Shown: positions 8,120 through 17,529, counted from the stretch's first letter. The stretch is 64,000 bases of DNA from Aquibacillus halophilus (GCF_009649745.1 NZ_WJNG01000008.1:80422-144421), one strand, 5' to 3'. Program-made: numbers and translations. The notes: generated by a model from the letters alone, not told the origin.

Positions 8120-9331
8120 ATGCATAGCTTCTTACATGAACAATCTTCAAAATATCAAACAATTAAACATGTCTATTATTGCATTCATAAGTATGGGCCA
8201 CTAACAAAAGGTGAATTGCTAGAGTTAACGAAAATTAAACGAACCACGCTGGTGCGTCATTTAGAAGAACTAATGAATAGTAATTATATTCAAATCAGTC
8301 AATACGACAAATCAACTGGTGGAAGACCTCCTGCTCTATATCAAGTTAACCCTAGGATTAACTACATCATAGGGATTGATTTATCCAGAACAAAAACAGA
8401 TATTTTATTACTAGATTTAAATTTCAAAACAGTAGATAGCTATTCGTTTCTTATGACGATAGATTATACTCCTGAAGTTACCATCAGTCTAATAAAAACT
8501 AAAATTACCAATTTATTAAAAAGACATGATATTACCAATGAACAATTGCTTGGAATTGGTGTTGGGTCAGTAGGTCCGTTGGATAGAGAAAAGGGCATTA
8601 TTCTTGATCCGCAATTTTTCCTAGCGCCTGGATGGACTCAAGTGCCTTTTGTAAAAGAATTACAAGATGCGTTTGATACAAAGGTGTTAATAGAAAATGG
8701 AGCTAATGCAGCTGCATTAGGTGAGTATGTGTACACGTCTGTCTATCATAGTACTTATCTATACTGTATCAGCGGAATTGGTTTACGGTGTGGTGTACTA
8801 ACAAATGGTCAATTTATGAAAAATAATACCGGTGACGCAAGTGCTTTTGGAGAAATGATTATTGATCTGAATCAGTCAGATACTTATAAGAATAATACAC
8901 TGTCATCGTTTATATCCCTAGATTCAATTTTAGAAGAAACAAAAAAACGAATGCTCAATGGTGAGACTTCTTTACTAAAGACTAATAGCGATAACATAAC
9001 AAAAGGCAGTACTATTGAGGATTTGTTCATCGCACTTAGAAAAGGTGACACACTTATTCAGGAAGTCGTACTTAAATCAGCCTATTTTTATGGGGTCGGT
9101 TTAGCTAACATAATTAATATCATACATCCGGAAAAAATTATATTAAGTGGTAAACTTATTGATGAATATCCAAGCTACTATGACAAGGTGATTGAAACAG
9201 CGAAGCAATATATCTACAGGTTTGACGAGGCAAAGATATCTTTTGGAGTAGGGCAATTAGAAAATGCCGTTTCCATTGGGGCTTCTGTTTTGATTTTCAA
9301 CTCTTATTTTGATCGTAACCATAGTTTGTAA
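8120..9331 (+). CDS. ROK-family transcriptional repressor (NagC/XylR type)
   Basis: The product of 403 residues joins an N-terminal winged helix-turn-helix (about residues 18-62, KYGPLTKGELLELTKIKRTTLVRHLEEL) to a ROK sugar-binding domain that starts near residue 80 with IIGIDLSRTKTDILLLDL. The ATP-binding glycines are degraded, as in regulators, and the zinc Cys motif is missing. ATG 8120 is chosen because AAAGGAGG at 8103-8110 gives a 9-base spacing; an in-frame TTG at 8117 is possible. It probably controls the surrounding sugar genes in response to a sugar or sugar phosphate. Confidence 0.85.
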   Translation: MHSFLHEQSSKYQTIKHVYYCIHKYGPLTKGELLELTKIKRTTLVRHLEELMNSNYIQISQYDKSTGGRPPALYQVNPRINYIIGIDLSRTKTDILLLDLNFKTVDSYSFLMTIDYTPEVTISLIKTKITNLLKRHDITNEQLLGIGVGSVGPLDREKGIILDPQFFLAPGWTQVPFVKELQDAFDTKVLIENGANAAALGEYVYTSVYHSTYLYCISGIGLRCGVLTNGQFMKNNTGDASAFGEMIIDLNQSDTYKNNTLSSFISLDSILEETKKRMLNGETSLLKTNSDNITKGSTIEDLFIALRKGDTLIQEVVLKSAYFYGVGLANIINIIHPEKIILSGKLIDEYPSYYDKVIETAKQYIYRFDEAKISFGVGQLENAVSIGASVLIFNSYFDRNHSL

Positions 9332-9354
9332 CTATATAATCAAGGAGGAGAATA

Positions 9355-10311
9355 TTGAAGGAAAATAATGAACGTTCATGTTGTAGCGTAAGTCGGTCTA
9401 GTATCAAGCTTGAAAAAACAAATATAACTACATATATAAATGAATCAGACAAGCAAGATATTAAATTTAACAAGAAGATGGTTTACTTACCTGGTGGAGA
9501 ATTCTTAATGGGAACGGATGATGAAGAAGGGTTCCCCTCTGACGGAGAAGGCCCCGTGAGAAAAATAAAAGTCAATCCCTTCTACATAGATAGTCACACA
9601 GTAAGTAATGAAGAGTTTAATCAGTTTGTCGAAGAGACTGGGTATAAAACAGAAGCGGAGAATTTTGGTTGGTCTTTTGTCTTTTATAAGTTTATATCTC
9701 CTGAAATGAAAAATAAAGTACAACAATTATCTGGTACGCCATGGTGGTTTGCAGTCGAGGAAGCCTACTGGTTTCAGCCAGAGGGTCCAGAATCGAATAT
9801 AGAAGAACGTATGAATCATCCAGTTATCCACGTTTCTTGGAATGATGCCATTGCGTTCTGCAACTGGGCAGGTAAGCGATTACCAACGGAAGCAGAGTGG
9901 GAATATGCTGGACGTGGAGGTTTAGAACAGAAAAAATATCCATGGGGGGATGAATTAACTCCTAACGATGAACAGTACTGCAATATATGGCAAGGTAACT
10001 TTCCAAGAGAAAATACAGAGGAAGATGGGTTTCTTGGAACTGCACCTGTTGAAGCATTTCCACCAAACGGCTTTGGACTTTATAATATGGCTGGTAACGT
10101 CTGGGAGTGGTGTGAAGATTGGTTTACAAATCATCCTGATCGAAAAATGGACGAGAAACAAATCAATAACCAAACACCTAAAGTAACGAGAGGTGGCTCC
10201 TATCTTTGTCATAAATCTTATTGTAATCGATATCGTGTTGCTGCTCGTAGTTCTAATACAATGGATAGCTCGACTGGAAATATGGGGTTCCGCTGTGTCA
10301 TGGATGCTTAA
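9355..10311 (+). CDS. Formylglycine-generating enzyme (sulfatase-activating)
   Basis: FGE oxidises the Cys of a CxPxR motif in sulfatases to formylglycine under aerobic conditions. The 318-residue product has the full SUMF1 fold. Near the C-terminus, GGSYLCHKSYCNRYRVAARS places Cys 285 and Cys 290 five residues apart, the same spacing as the copper-binding catalytic pair of human FGE; most other SUMF1 proteins lack it. The start is TTG 9355 after CAAGGAGGAG. The N-terminus carries CCSVSR (residues 9-14), close to but not equal to a sulfatase CxPxR motif. No sulfatase gene lies in this window, so the client must be elsewhere. The gene follows the ROK repressor by 23 bases and may share its transcript. 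Confidence 0.9.
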   Translation: MKENNERSCCSVSRSSIKLEKTNITTYINESDKQDIKFNKKMVYLPGGEFLMGTDDEEGFPSDGEGPVRKIKVNPFYIDSHTVSNEEFNQFVEETGYKTEAENFGWSFVFYKFISPEMKNKVQQLSGTPWWFAVEEAYWFQPEGPESNIEERMNHPVIHVSWNDAIAFCNWAGKRLPTEAEWEYAGRGGLEQKKYPWGDELTPNDEQYCNIWQGNFPRENTEEDGFLGTAPVEAFPPNGFGLYNMAGNVWEWCEDWFTNHPDRKMDEKQINNQTPKVTRGGSYLCHKSYCNRYRVAARSSNTMDSSTGNMGFRCVMDA

Positions 10312-10332
10312 GGTGACTAATTTAATTTCACC

Positions 10333-10440
10333 CTTTACATTTCGGCTACACTAGAAGTAGAAAACAGTGATTTTGAAAAACTCCTTGGTCGCCCAGCGAC
10401 AACAGTAAAAGAAGGGCTAAGTCTCTTATTGAATAAATAG
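10333..10440 (+). pseudogene. C-terminal remnant of an NmrA/SDR-type NAD(P)-binding oxidoreductase
   Basis: A frame without a start ends at TAG 10438-10440 and reads ...TLEVENSDFEKLLGRP followed by a T-T-V-K-E helix. This matches the end of QorB/NmrA-like reductases (DFEKLLGRPxTxLKExL). The upstream domains are missing. It is debris rather than a functional gene. Confidence 0.5.
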
Positions 10441-10447
10441 AAATGAG

Positions 10448-10514
10448 GGTGCCTAGTCACTTCCCACGTTATTGTCGACTTCGACATATCTTGGAGGAGA
10501 CTAGGCCCCTTTTG
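10448..10514. repeat. Dispersed palindromic repeat (GTCGAC-centre variant)
   Basis: Outer arms GCCTAGTC (10451-10458) and GACTAGGC (10499-10506) enclose a centre with GTCGA and TCGAC. The layout and centre match copies at 45089 and 55143. It could serve as a terminator between the convergent genes on either side. Confidence 0.65.
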
Positions 10515-10525
10515 GTTAGGCATAT

Positions 10526-11011
10526 TCATGGAAATTGCACTTCCGAATATATCTGAACTAAATAGTCGCGAGGAGTGCCATAATACAGAAGCTGTCTATA
10601 TTGAGGATAACTAGAATGATAATAGATATAGATTGGTGCATCAAGGAGGTTAGGGTAGTAGGAAAAAAACTGCTGGTCTCCATATAGGATTCCTTTTAGT
10701 GCTGTATCCATCTCTTTTTTGAATATCTTCAAACGGAATTCTGCTTCATCCTCGCTAAATTCTCCCTGATCTACATATGCATTTCCAACCAAAGAAAACC
10801 GGCACTGCAAATCTTTTTTCCATTCAGCCAGTACTTCATCCCGCATTTCCCAGTTGATATCGCGATAATGATACACATATCCAGTCGCTAAAAATAATTG
10901 CCCGGTAACGTCAGAATGAGTGAGCGTATATTTCCTCCCTTCGATCGGTTGTGCATGAGTAGCAGGGGGAATTATCTTCACAGATAATTTTTGTGGGATA
11001 AATGTGGACAT
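10526..11011 (-). CDS. Staygreen-family protein
   Basis: The product of 161 residues resembles the staygreen domain proteins found in Bacillaceae: an N-terminal PEKLSV-like strand (PQKLSVKIIPPATHAQP), EGRKYTLTHSDVTGQLFLATG, and a C-terminal ILYGDQQFFSYYPNLLDAPIYIYYHS segment. In plants staygreen proteins remove magnesium from chlorophyll; the role of the bacterial ones is not established. The gene is alone on its strand, with GGAGAAA before the ATG. No operon partner is visible. Confidence 0.75.
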   Translation of the reverse strand: MSTFIPQKLSVKIIPPATHAQPIEGRKYTLTHSDVTGQLFLATGYVYHYRDINWEMRDEVLAEWKKDLQCRFSLVGNAYVDQGEFSEDEAEFRLKIFKKEMDTALKGILYGDQQFFSYYPNLLDAPIYIYYHSSYPQYRQLLYYGTPRDYLVQIYSEVQFP

Positions 11012-11438
11012 AGATTTCTCCTTTCCAGAGAGTAGTAAGCTGTCGTAGATATTTCCACTGATTGTTGCATAAGAGAATTCACTCCTTTAATAAGTCTATG
11101 TGTATTCCCTTCAATAATTTATTAATTATCTGTGCTATCAAATCGGTTCTAGAGATATTACGTCTGGAAATGTTTCACTCAAGGCATATTCTTCAAATGG
11201 AAACGGGACCGACATTTAGAAAGTAACAATTTCAATTTATAAAATAGTTGCCATTGCTGAAGTAGATAAGGGTAACGGAAATTATGCGCCCTATGAATGG
11301 TGCTTACTAGTATTTATAAAATTTAAAGGATTATGGGAACGGCTAACATGCTACTCACGCGTTCCTTTTTAAGCCTCTTTTTCCGTCCAATATGTTACTC
11401 TATTATCATACTGTATTAATGACAAAGGGGGGATGACA
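11012..11438. other. Intergenic stretch with a weak terminator
   Basis: No complete gene is visible. A short reverse-strand frame of 25 codons (11138-11215) has no recognisable product. A hairpin GGGAACG (11335-11341) with CGTTCC (11360-11365) followed by TTTTT may end transcription from the left. Confidence 0.4.
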
Positions 11439-11786
11439 ATGGAATGGTATCTCAAAGTAATAAAAAATTATGCCGTGTTTGATGGAAGAGCAAGACGAAC
11501 AGAATACTGGGTGTTCACCCTGATTAATGTAATGATCGGCGTAGTCCTTGCTATCCTGGAAGCAATTAGTGGTCTTTTTGGTATACTGTCCTTTTTTTAT
11601 TATTTATTTATTCTTATACCAGGTATAGCAGTTACGGTTCGAAGGCTGCATGATATCGGAAAAAGTGGTTGGTGGTTTCTAATTGGTTTTGTACCTTTTA
11701 TAGGTCCTATTATTCTACTAGTATTCACTTGCCTTGATAGTTATCAATTTGAGAATGAATACGGACCGAATCCTAAATTTGAATAG
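11439..11786 (+). CDS. DUF805 membrane protein
   Basis: The small membrane protein of 115 residues opens with EWYLKVIKNYAVFDGRARR, the classic start of DUF805 proteins, and has three to four hydrophobic helices with a VRRLHDIGKSGWW motif between them. Its function is not known. ATG 11439 is preferred to ATG 11433 because the GGGGGG tract ends at 11432. It is a single gene, bounded by a hairpin on each side. Confidence 0.88.
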   Translation: MEWYLKVIKNYAVFDGRARRTEYWVFTLINVMIGVVLAILEAISGLFGILSFFYYLFILIPGIAVTVRRLHDIGKSGWWFLIGFVPFIGPIILLVFTCLDSYQFENEYGPNPKFE

Positions 11787-11796
11787 TTGTTTACAT

Positions 11797-11845
11797 AGCG
11801 CCAGGTACCACGTTTGGATAATTTCCAAGTGATGTGCCTGGCATT
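11797..11845. repeat. Dispersed palindromic repeat (GCCAGGTACCAC variant)
   Basis: The arms GCCAGGTACCAC and GTGCCTGGC flank a short loop just after the DUF805 stop. It belongs to the same GGTGCCTGGC-core family seen at 15935, 54283 and 59156. Confidence 0.6.
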
Positions 11846-11916
11846 ACATTAATAGTTTCACTATTTCTTAGCTGGGTATTAATAAGTAAGAATAATTTTT
11901 AAGTAAGGTGATTGTA

Positions 11917-12282
11917 ATGCCAGTACAGTTAAAGCGAATATATGAGGACGACAATAAGCAAGATGGTGTTCGAGTTTTGGTTGATCGAATATGGCCAAGA
12001 GGTGTGGCAAAAGAAGATGCTAAATTAGATTATTGGATGAAAGAAATTGGACCATCCAATGAATTACGCGAATGGTTCGGACATGATCCTGAAAAGTATA
12101 ATCAGTTTAAAAAGAAATATAAACAAGAGCTTGAAGATGGTGACCAGCAAGAAGAACTAGAGAAACTAAAGGACTTAACAAAAAAGCATAATAAAAATTT
12201 AACGTTACTGTTTTCAGCAAAAGATGAAAAAAACAATCAAGCAAGAGTGTTAAAAGAAATATTAGATAGACAACAATTATAA
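11917..12282 (+). CDS. DUF488 family protein
   Basis: The product of 121 residues has the DUF488 hallmarks DGVRVLVDRIWPRGV near residue 15, LREWFGHDPEKY, and a C-terminal LLFSAKDEKNNQA motif. DUF488 proteins are small cytoplasmic proteins of uncertain role. ATG 11917 lies 6 bases after AAGGTG, better than the in-frame GTG at 11908. A terminator follows at 12402. Confidence 0.88.
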   Translation: MPVQLKRIYEDDNKQDGVRVLVDRIWPRGVAKEDAKLDYWMKEIGPSNELREWFGHDPEKYNQFKKKYKQELEDGDQQEELEKLKDLTKKHNKNLTLLFSAKDEKNNQARVLKEILDRQQL

Positions 12283-12401
12283 TAGGTTAGTTTAATAAAA
12301 AACAAACGAGTCTGGTTCGGACGGACGGGGTCCACTTAAGAGGAAATCGCACCCTAGTTCACATGCACTGTTCCGCAATTGACTTCACAGTATAATCTAA
12401 C

Positions 12402-12441
12402 AAAAGGGCTTAGCGAGATAAATTTTGCAAAGCCCTTTTTC
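12402..12441 (+). terminator. Rho-independent terminator
   Basis: AAAAGGGCT (12402-12410) pairs with AGCCCTTTTT (12431-12440), followed by more T residues. It probably ends the DUF488 transcript. Confidence 0.7.
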
Positions 12442-12514
12442 TTTATATTGAGTTATTTCACTAAAGCACCCGCGGTCTAAGTAGAATTATTTACAAAAAC
12501 CATAAACCCACCCC

Positions 12515-12781
12515 TTATTTCACAGGATGAGTCTGATTTACTACTTCTTTAAAATAAGAATAATAATCTTTATTTTTTACATTATCTATTTCACTTGAGT
12601 CTCTATTTACACTCAAGTGGATAAAATAAGGAGTATTTTCTGCAACAATAACCGAAAAAATACATTTCATTTCACCTGCTGTATTATGAAAGATTGGAAT
12701 ATCTCCACCCTCATTATCAAATTCCTCATAGGAAAGTCCTGTTAAATTAGAATAATCATCTGTAAATTCCTGGATATTCCA
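12515..12781 (-). pseudogene. C-terminal fragment of an unknown (possibly secreted) protein
   Basis: On the reverse strand an open frame of 88 codons ends at the TAA read from 12515-12517 and reads ...SVIVAENTPYFIHLSVNRD near its middle. It has no start codon near its upstream end and is closed there by a stop. It looks like the last third of a small globular or lipoprotein-like domain whose front is gone. Product not recognised. Confidence 0.45.
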
Positions 12782-12941
12782 TCAAAAGAATCGTGTTTTT
12801 AATATGCAGAGTAAATATATTTAAATACGAGTTTCAAAAAAGAAAAACTACTCTATTATTAAACAAATTCGTTATACTGCAAACAATAAAGGAATATACT
12901 TAATTGCGAACTTAATAATAAAATTGAAAGAAGGGTATATT

Positions 12942-13277
12942 ATGGGTTTTTTAGATAAAATCTTTGGTTCCTCAAATCAAAGTAATGGTGGGGATAATGA
13001 GCCTCCTTATTATTTTGAATTTACTTATGAATATGAAGGTAAGGGTTATGGTGATGAGGGTTGGCAAACCTATAGAATAAATGTTTCGGTCGAATTTACT
13101 TGGAATGAAGATTTTGGAATGTATGAAATTAACTCATATGCTAGTTCCCCTGATGGATTTACAGATGTGGAAATTCCTGATTATAACGAATTCGAAAACG
13201 ATGTTAATTGGTCTCTTCTTGATAAGGGGATTAATCCTGCTTATATTCCAGATATTGATAAGTGGAACTTTTCCTAA
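12942..13277 (+). CDS. Hypothetical small acidic protein
   Basis: The product of 111 residues begins MGFLDKIFGSSNQSNGG, then a tyrosine- and aromatic-rich acidic domain (YYFEFTYEYEGKGYG). ATG 12942 sits 7 bases after GAAGGG; an in-frame TTG at 12924 would have no ribosome site. No family recognised. The amphipathic start followed by a Ser/Gly linker recalls small Gram-positive proteins of unknown role. Confidence 0.6.
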   Translation: MGFLDKIFGSSNQSNGGDNEPPYYFEFTYEYEGKGYGDEGWQTYRINVSVEFTWNEDFGMYEINSYASSPDGFTDVEIPDYNEFENDVNWSLLDKGINPAYIPDIDKWNFS

Positions 13278-13825
13278 TTAATTTGTAAGTGAATAACCAC
13301 CATTAGCCACTTTTATTGCTGCGATTGTCATTTTACATGAACCAATATTCCTTATTAACGGACAGATTATCCCCATGTTTTATAACCGATTCATGAAAAA
13401 ACATAAGTATGTTGGTAAGTCTTTCCCAAGTTTTGTGGGCTTAACAGATTTATTCAAGGCGGAAGGTCACTCCGTCTTTTTTGATTGCTTTCAGGTCCTT
13501 AGCATAAGGTGCCAGAAAGAACAAAATGATGCTTCACTTCTACATGTACACCAACATGTAATGAAAATTGATTTAATTTTATAGGCTAGAAGACTCTCTA
13601 ATAAATGTTCACAAGGAGGGTCTTTTTGTTTTGCATACATCCACCAGATGGAAAACGGAGAACCGACTTTCCAGCTAGACCCTCACAAATTTGTCTGCTG
13701 CTACGATTACTATAATGTGGAGTTTTAGTTTAACTCGATTCCAAGACGATCGAATATGAAGTTAACTATATAAATTACTGATACTGGTGACCGAGAACAC
13801 AAATTGATAGAAAAAGTGAGGAATC
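13278..13825 (+). other. Intergenic stretch with a terminator at 13590-13629
   Basis: A 69-codon frame at 13375-13584 has no clear ribosome site or family and is not called. The hairpin AGACTCTC (13591-13598) with GAGGGTCT (13616-13623) followed by TTTTG is a likely terminator. Nothing else is seen before the TPR gene. Confidence 0.45.
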
Positions 13826-15931
13826 ATGGTGACAAATGAGAATGAATTAATTAGTAAATCCTATTTTCATAAGATAATAGATGGAAACAAACAAAAGCAC
13901 CCGATAGAGATTTTGGGTGAGATGTACATGGATGAGATGCAGAAAGATAAGATTGATTTATCCTCTATCCGATATGCGCAAGGGGAGGTTTATTTCATAA
14001 ATAATGATTATGAAGCGGCGATTTTCAAATGGGAAAATGTCTCCGATGATCTGTTGATTCCCTGGACATATAAAAATATCGCTGATGCCCATTTTGAAAT
14101 GGATTTGTTTGACGATGCGGAAGAATTCTACAATCGTGTTGAATCTAGTTCGGTTGTGTTAGAAACTGAAGTCCTCCTGCAACTGTTTTCGTTATACATA
14201 AAACAAGACAAACTCGAAAAAGCTGTCGATTCTATTAAAAGTGCCGTTCGTTTAAATCCTGATTATTCCACTGTCACAGAGATAGCACGTTCCTGTTTTG
14301 AGAGTTATAAGGACTGGGACAACGCGATTGAACTGGCAGTAAATGAGGCGATTCGAACAGGGTCACTTGATTGGTTTGTAGTGTTAGAAGACTACGCTGA
14401 GCAAGGCTTTACTAATAATATAAAACCAAAAGATTTACATCAAGTATTGGTGACTTTATTACATTTAGATACATTTCGGTTTGAAGGCCTCGTTGCAGTA
14501 TTGTGGAGCAGTTATAAACAAAGTGACTTTTATTTCCTATGGCTTAATGAGATCAACCAACTTCTTCAGAATAATAATGTAGAAGATTCCTATACTTGGA
14601 AGAAACTTCCGAACATCTTTCAAGATACGTATTTGGAATTAATTAGCGGAGAGTTTTTAATAAAAGACTTTTCGAAGCTAATAGAAAGTCATCTAACGAA
14701 TTGGCTTAAACTATCCTCTGCTTCAGAGACGCTATGTTCATCATCTGCCATCCTTGCATGGGATGAGATTTTTCCGTCCCATCTTGATGTTTCATTGGTT
14801 GATCAAGCAGAAACTAAGCTTGTGAATGGTCAGAGTCAAACTAGCAGACAAGATGGAATGGATCTCTATGAATCTATTTTGAATTGGGCTGAGAAACAAG
14901 GTTTATTAGATGAATTGTCTATCTATATGAAGCCCTTAATAGAAGAGTACAACATCGAAGTGGCAAGCCCTCTCAAAATCCGAAATCTGATAAAAGATGT
15001 AATCGAATTTCTGATTGCGAAGCGGGTGGAAATGGAAGATAGCATTATCGAAACTATTAATTGGAACGAAGAACTACTGGCAAGACTCAATGGGCTAAAA
15101 AATCAGTTGAGCGATAAGGAACAGGAAGAAGCGAGAGTTATTAAAGATTCATTCTGTGACATAAAAGAGACGTTTAGACAGCGGATGATGCTAAAGATCC
15201 CAGAACTCATTCGGAATTGTTCGGACATCGTTCAGGAAGACAGTGATTTTGGCAAACTTCATGTAAAGCTTAATGAAGAAATGAATACGCGCATTGCGGA
15301 TTATCTGGAGAACACTGCATCAACTGATTTTAAGCGTGCAGTTGGAGAATGGATTGTGGAATGCGAGGGAGAATTTAACGAAAGCCAAAGCTACTTAAAC
15401 GAAATGAGTGAAACCTTTAATAACCAGTATGGGGAAGAGAAGCTTGTGCTCGCTTGTGATTTCAAAGTGTTGGATGATTGGAGTAGAGATATCGATCGTA
15501 TCTCAAGGGGAATGACGCATGTTGAAAAAGCAAACATCCTACTGCGTAACAATCCATCACAGTTGGTGTTGAAAAGTGCTGGAAAACTGTTCGGTTCGAT
15601 ATCGAAAAATAAAGATATTATTGTAAATAAATATAAAAACTACATTGAAAGTGAAGATTATAGTCAAATAACAGAGGACATCATGCATCCGTTCCTACAG
15701 CAGTTAGAGTTATTTGAAGGGGCGCTCGAATGGGATGTGAAAAAGTTTTTCACAAGTCCGTTAGATGAACTAAATGATGTTACTGTGGAAACAGAGGGTG
15801 ATATTGCAAAGCATAAAGATGCTCTAGCTGCGATGCGAGAAAACCCGGAAATATATAATGATCCGTTAACATTGTTTAAATTAAAGCTTGTTCAGTATGA
15901 GTTGACGAACGAGTTGATGGTTAAGGAATAG
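13826..15931 (+). CDS. TPR-repeat protein resembling the flanks of dynamin-like proteins
   Basis: The product of 701 residues is soluble. Its first 230 residues form helical TPR-like repeats (for example YAQGEVYFINNDYEAAIFKW and LFSLYIKQDKLEKAVDSIKS). The C-terminal 300 residues are long acidic helices with a basic stretch near RNNPSQLVLKSAGKLFGSI. I see no P-loop and no GTPase motif. The layout resembles Bacillaceae TPR proteins linked with dynamin-like GTPases, in which a GTPase domain sits between the TPR and helical parts. Here that domain may be absent by deletion, or this is a stand-alone partner. AGTGAGGAATC precedes the ATG. Assignment of the C-terminal half is uncertain. Confidence 0.6.
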   Translation: MVTNENELISKSYFHKIIDGNKQKHPIEILGEMYMDEMQKDKIDLSSIRYAQGEVYFINNDYEAAIFKWENVSDDLLIPWTYKNIADAHFEMDLFDDAEEFYNRVESSSVVLETEVLLQLFSLYIKQDKLEKAVDSIKSAVRLNPDYSTVTEIARSCFESYKDWDNAIELAVNEAIRTGSLDWFVVLEDYAEQGFTNNIKPKDLHQVLVTLLHLDTFRFEGLVAVLWSSYKQSDFYFLWLNEINQLLQNNNVEDSYTWKKLPNIFQDTYLELISGEFLIKDFSKLIESHLTNWLKLSSASETLCSSSAILAWDEIFPSHLDVSLVDQAETKLVNGQSQTSRQDGMDLYESILNWAEKQGLLDELSIYMKPLIEEYNIEVASPLKIRNLIKDVIEFLIAKRVEMEDSIIETINWNEELLARLNGLKNQLSDKEQEEARVIKDSFCDIKETFRQRMMLKIPELIRNCSDIVQEDSDFGKLHVKLNEEMNTRIADYLENTASTDFKRAVGEWIVECEGEFNESQSYLNEMSETFNNQYGEEKLVLACDFKVLDDWSRDIDRISRGMTHVEKANILLRNNPSQLVLKSAGKLFGSISKNKDIIVNKYKNYIESEDYSQITEDIMHPFLQQLELFEGALEWDVKKFFTSPLDELNDVTVETEGDIAKHKDALAAMRENPEIYNDPLTLFKLKLVQYELTNELMVKE

Positions 15932-15934
15932 AGG

Positions 15935-15985
15935 GTCAGGCACCACAAACAGACAATTGTCATATGTGGTGCCTGACTCTATTTG
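15935..15985. repeat. Dispersed palindromic repeat acting as terminator
   Basis: Perfect 13-base arms GTCAGGCACCACA (15935-15947) and TGTGGTGCCTGAC (15965-15977), followed by T-rich sequence, lie 4 bases after the TPR gene stop and before the convergent MATE gene. It belongs to the GGTGCCTG family. Confidence 0.75.
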
Positions 15986-16035
15986 TTATATTCATCCAAA
16001 AACCAATAATCATCTCACAGAATTGATGATCTTTA

Positions 16036-17406
16036 TTAAGCCGTCTCCTCTACAATCGGTAGATCATGTTTGACGATTGCCTTTTTCTCCCAAGCCTTGC
16101 TCTTCCAACGGAAATAGACAAATAATCCCCGGGCCCACTCATCTGCAATAAAGGCAATCCAAATACCGATCAATCCATACCCTAAATGGATTCCCAGTAA
16201 ATAATATAGGGGGACACTAAATAACCACATAACCGCGATAGATTCGATCATAACGAATTTTGCATCCCCTGCTCCGTTCAAAATACCTCCGTAGACAAGG
16301 TTTAAACATCTTCCAGGTTCCAGTAAGAAACCAAGAAACAGCAGCAGAATACCCATTGAAATGATTTCAGGGTCGTTTGTAAATAGATTGAGTAATGGTT
16401 TACTGAATGTTGTAACAATAACAGTGATTCCTACGGCAACGATGATACTCCACCGTCCGCTGCGCAACCCCTGTTTATATGCCTCATCCATCTCCCCTGC
16501 ACCAATTAAGTGGCCGATGACAATTTGTGATCCGCGCCCTAACGAGATTCCTAATATCATAACCAAAAATAAGATGTTTAACGTATAAATTCTCGTTGCC
16601 AGCATCTGTGTACCTAAAAGTGTAATAAATCCAGTTGTAAGAATCTGACTAAAGGAATAGGAAATCATCGAAATGGATGACGGAATGCCGATTCGTAATA
16701 TTTTCATTATCCGTTCTTTTTGCCAGTTGATAAATTCAGTCCATCCAATTTTTAAATTCACTCTCTTATTTAGCACTATTGCATAAGCAATCATCGCTAA
16801 AAATTGGCTGACTGCTGTAGAAATTGCCACTCCTGGAACTCCCCACTGTGGAAATCCTAACGCACCGTAGATAAATAAATAGTTACCTGTTATGTTTAAA
16901 ACGTTCATTCCCAAGGTTACCAGCATGGTTTCCTTCGTGTAACCGTGTGTTTGTATGATTGCTGCCATGGTCACACTGACTGCCTGAAACACAAGTGCCC
17001 CCCCAACGATTAACAAGAACGTATTTGCCTGCTCAAATAGTTCCGGTTCCAGGGAAAAGAAACCTAATAATTGTCTGCTGAAGATCATGATGGTTGATGC
17101 AATGATTATGCCAAAGATCAGATTAAGAAAAATAGCGTTCCCTGTAAGGAATTTGATATCATCGTATTTTTTAGCTCCAAGATATTGTGCGATCACAACC
17201 GATGCTCCAGTCGAAATAAATTGAAACAGGAAAAACATAAACATGATTAGCTGATTGGCTACCCCTACCGATGCTACAGCTTCATCAGAAACTTGACTTA
17301 ACATGAATGTATCGGCTGTTCGCAATGACATATGCAAAAGTGACTCGATAAAAATCGGCCAGGTAATGGCGATGATTGATAACTTTTTAATATCTGGATT
17401 GTTCAT
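16036..17406 (-). CDS. MATE-family efflux transporter
   Basis: The product of 456 residues has 12 hydrophobic helices in two homologous halves. It begins with KKLSIIAITWPIFIESLLHMSLRTADTFMLSQVSDEAVASVGVA, the usual MATE start with the TADTFML segment, and the second half repeats it after residue 240. MATE pumps export organic cations or drugs using a Na+ or H+ gradient. The gene is alone on its strand, and AGGAGAT precedes the ATG. Substrate not predictable. Confidence 0.92.
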   Translation of the reverse strand: MNNPDIKKLSIIAITWPIFIESLLHMSLRTADTFMLSQVSDEAVASVGVANQLIMFMFFLFQFISTGASVVIAQYLGAKKYDDIKFLTGNAIFLNLIFGIIIASTIMIFSRQLLGFFSLEPELFEQANTFLLIVGGALVFQAVSVTMAAIIQTHGYTKETMLVTLGMNVLNITGNYLFIYGALGFPQWGVPGVAISTAVSQFLAMIAYAIVLNKRVNLKIGWTEFINWQKERIMKILRIGIPSSISMISYSFSQILTTGFITLLGTQMLATRIYTLNILFLVMILGISLGRGSQIVIGHLIGAGEMDEAYKQGLRSGRWSIIVAVGITVIVTTFSKPLLNLFTNDPEIISMGILLLFLGFLLEPGRCLNLVYGGILNGAGDAKFVMIESIAVMWLFSVPLYYLLGIHLGYGLIGIWIAFIADEWARGLFVYFRWKSKAWEKKAIVKHDLPIVEETA

Positions 17407-17529
17407 CTTAATCTCCTATTCTTGATTGTCATAAAGAAGGAGTGACCTCATGATACAAAGACCACTCTCCAAAACAATAAATTTATTTAAAAAACGCAGG
17501 ATTAAACTTGTCAGATTTATTTCGTCTAA

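Noticed and set aside
13375..13584. 69-codon forward frame beginning MFYNRFMKKHKYVGKSFP
   Set aside because: It has no clear ribosome site, no recognisable family and lies between a stop and a terminator. Kept only as part of the intergenic note.
13826..15931. GTPase (dynamin) activity for the TPR protein
   Set aside because: No GxxxxGKS/T motif or other GTPase motif is visible anywhere in the 701 residues.
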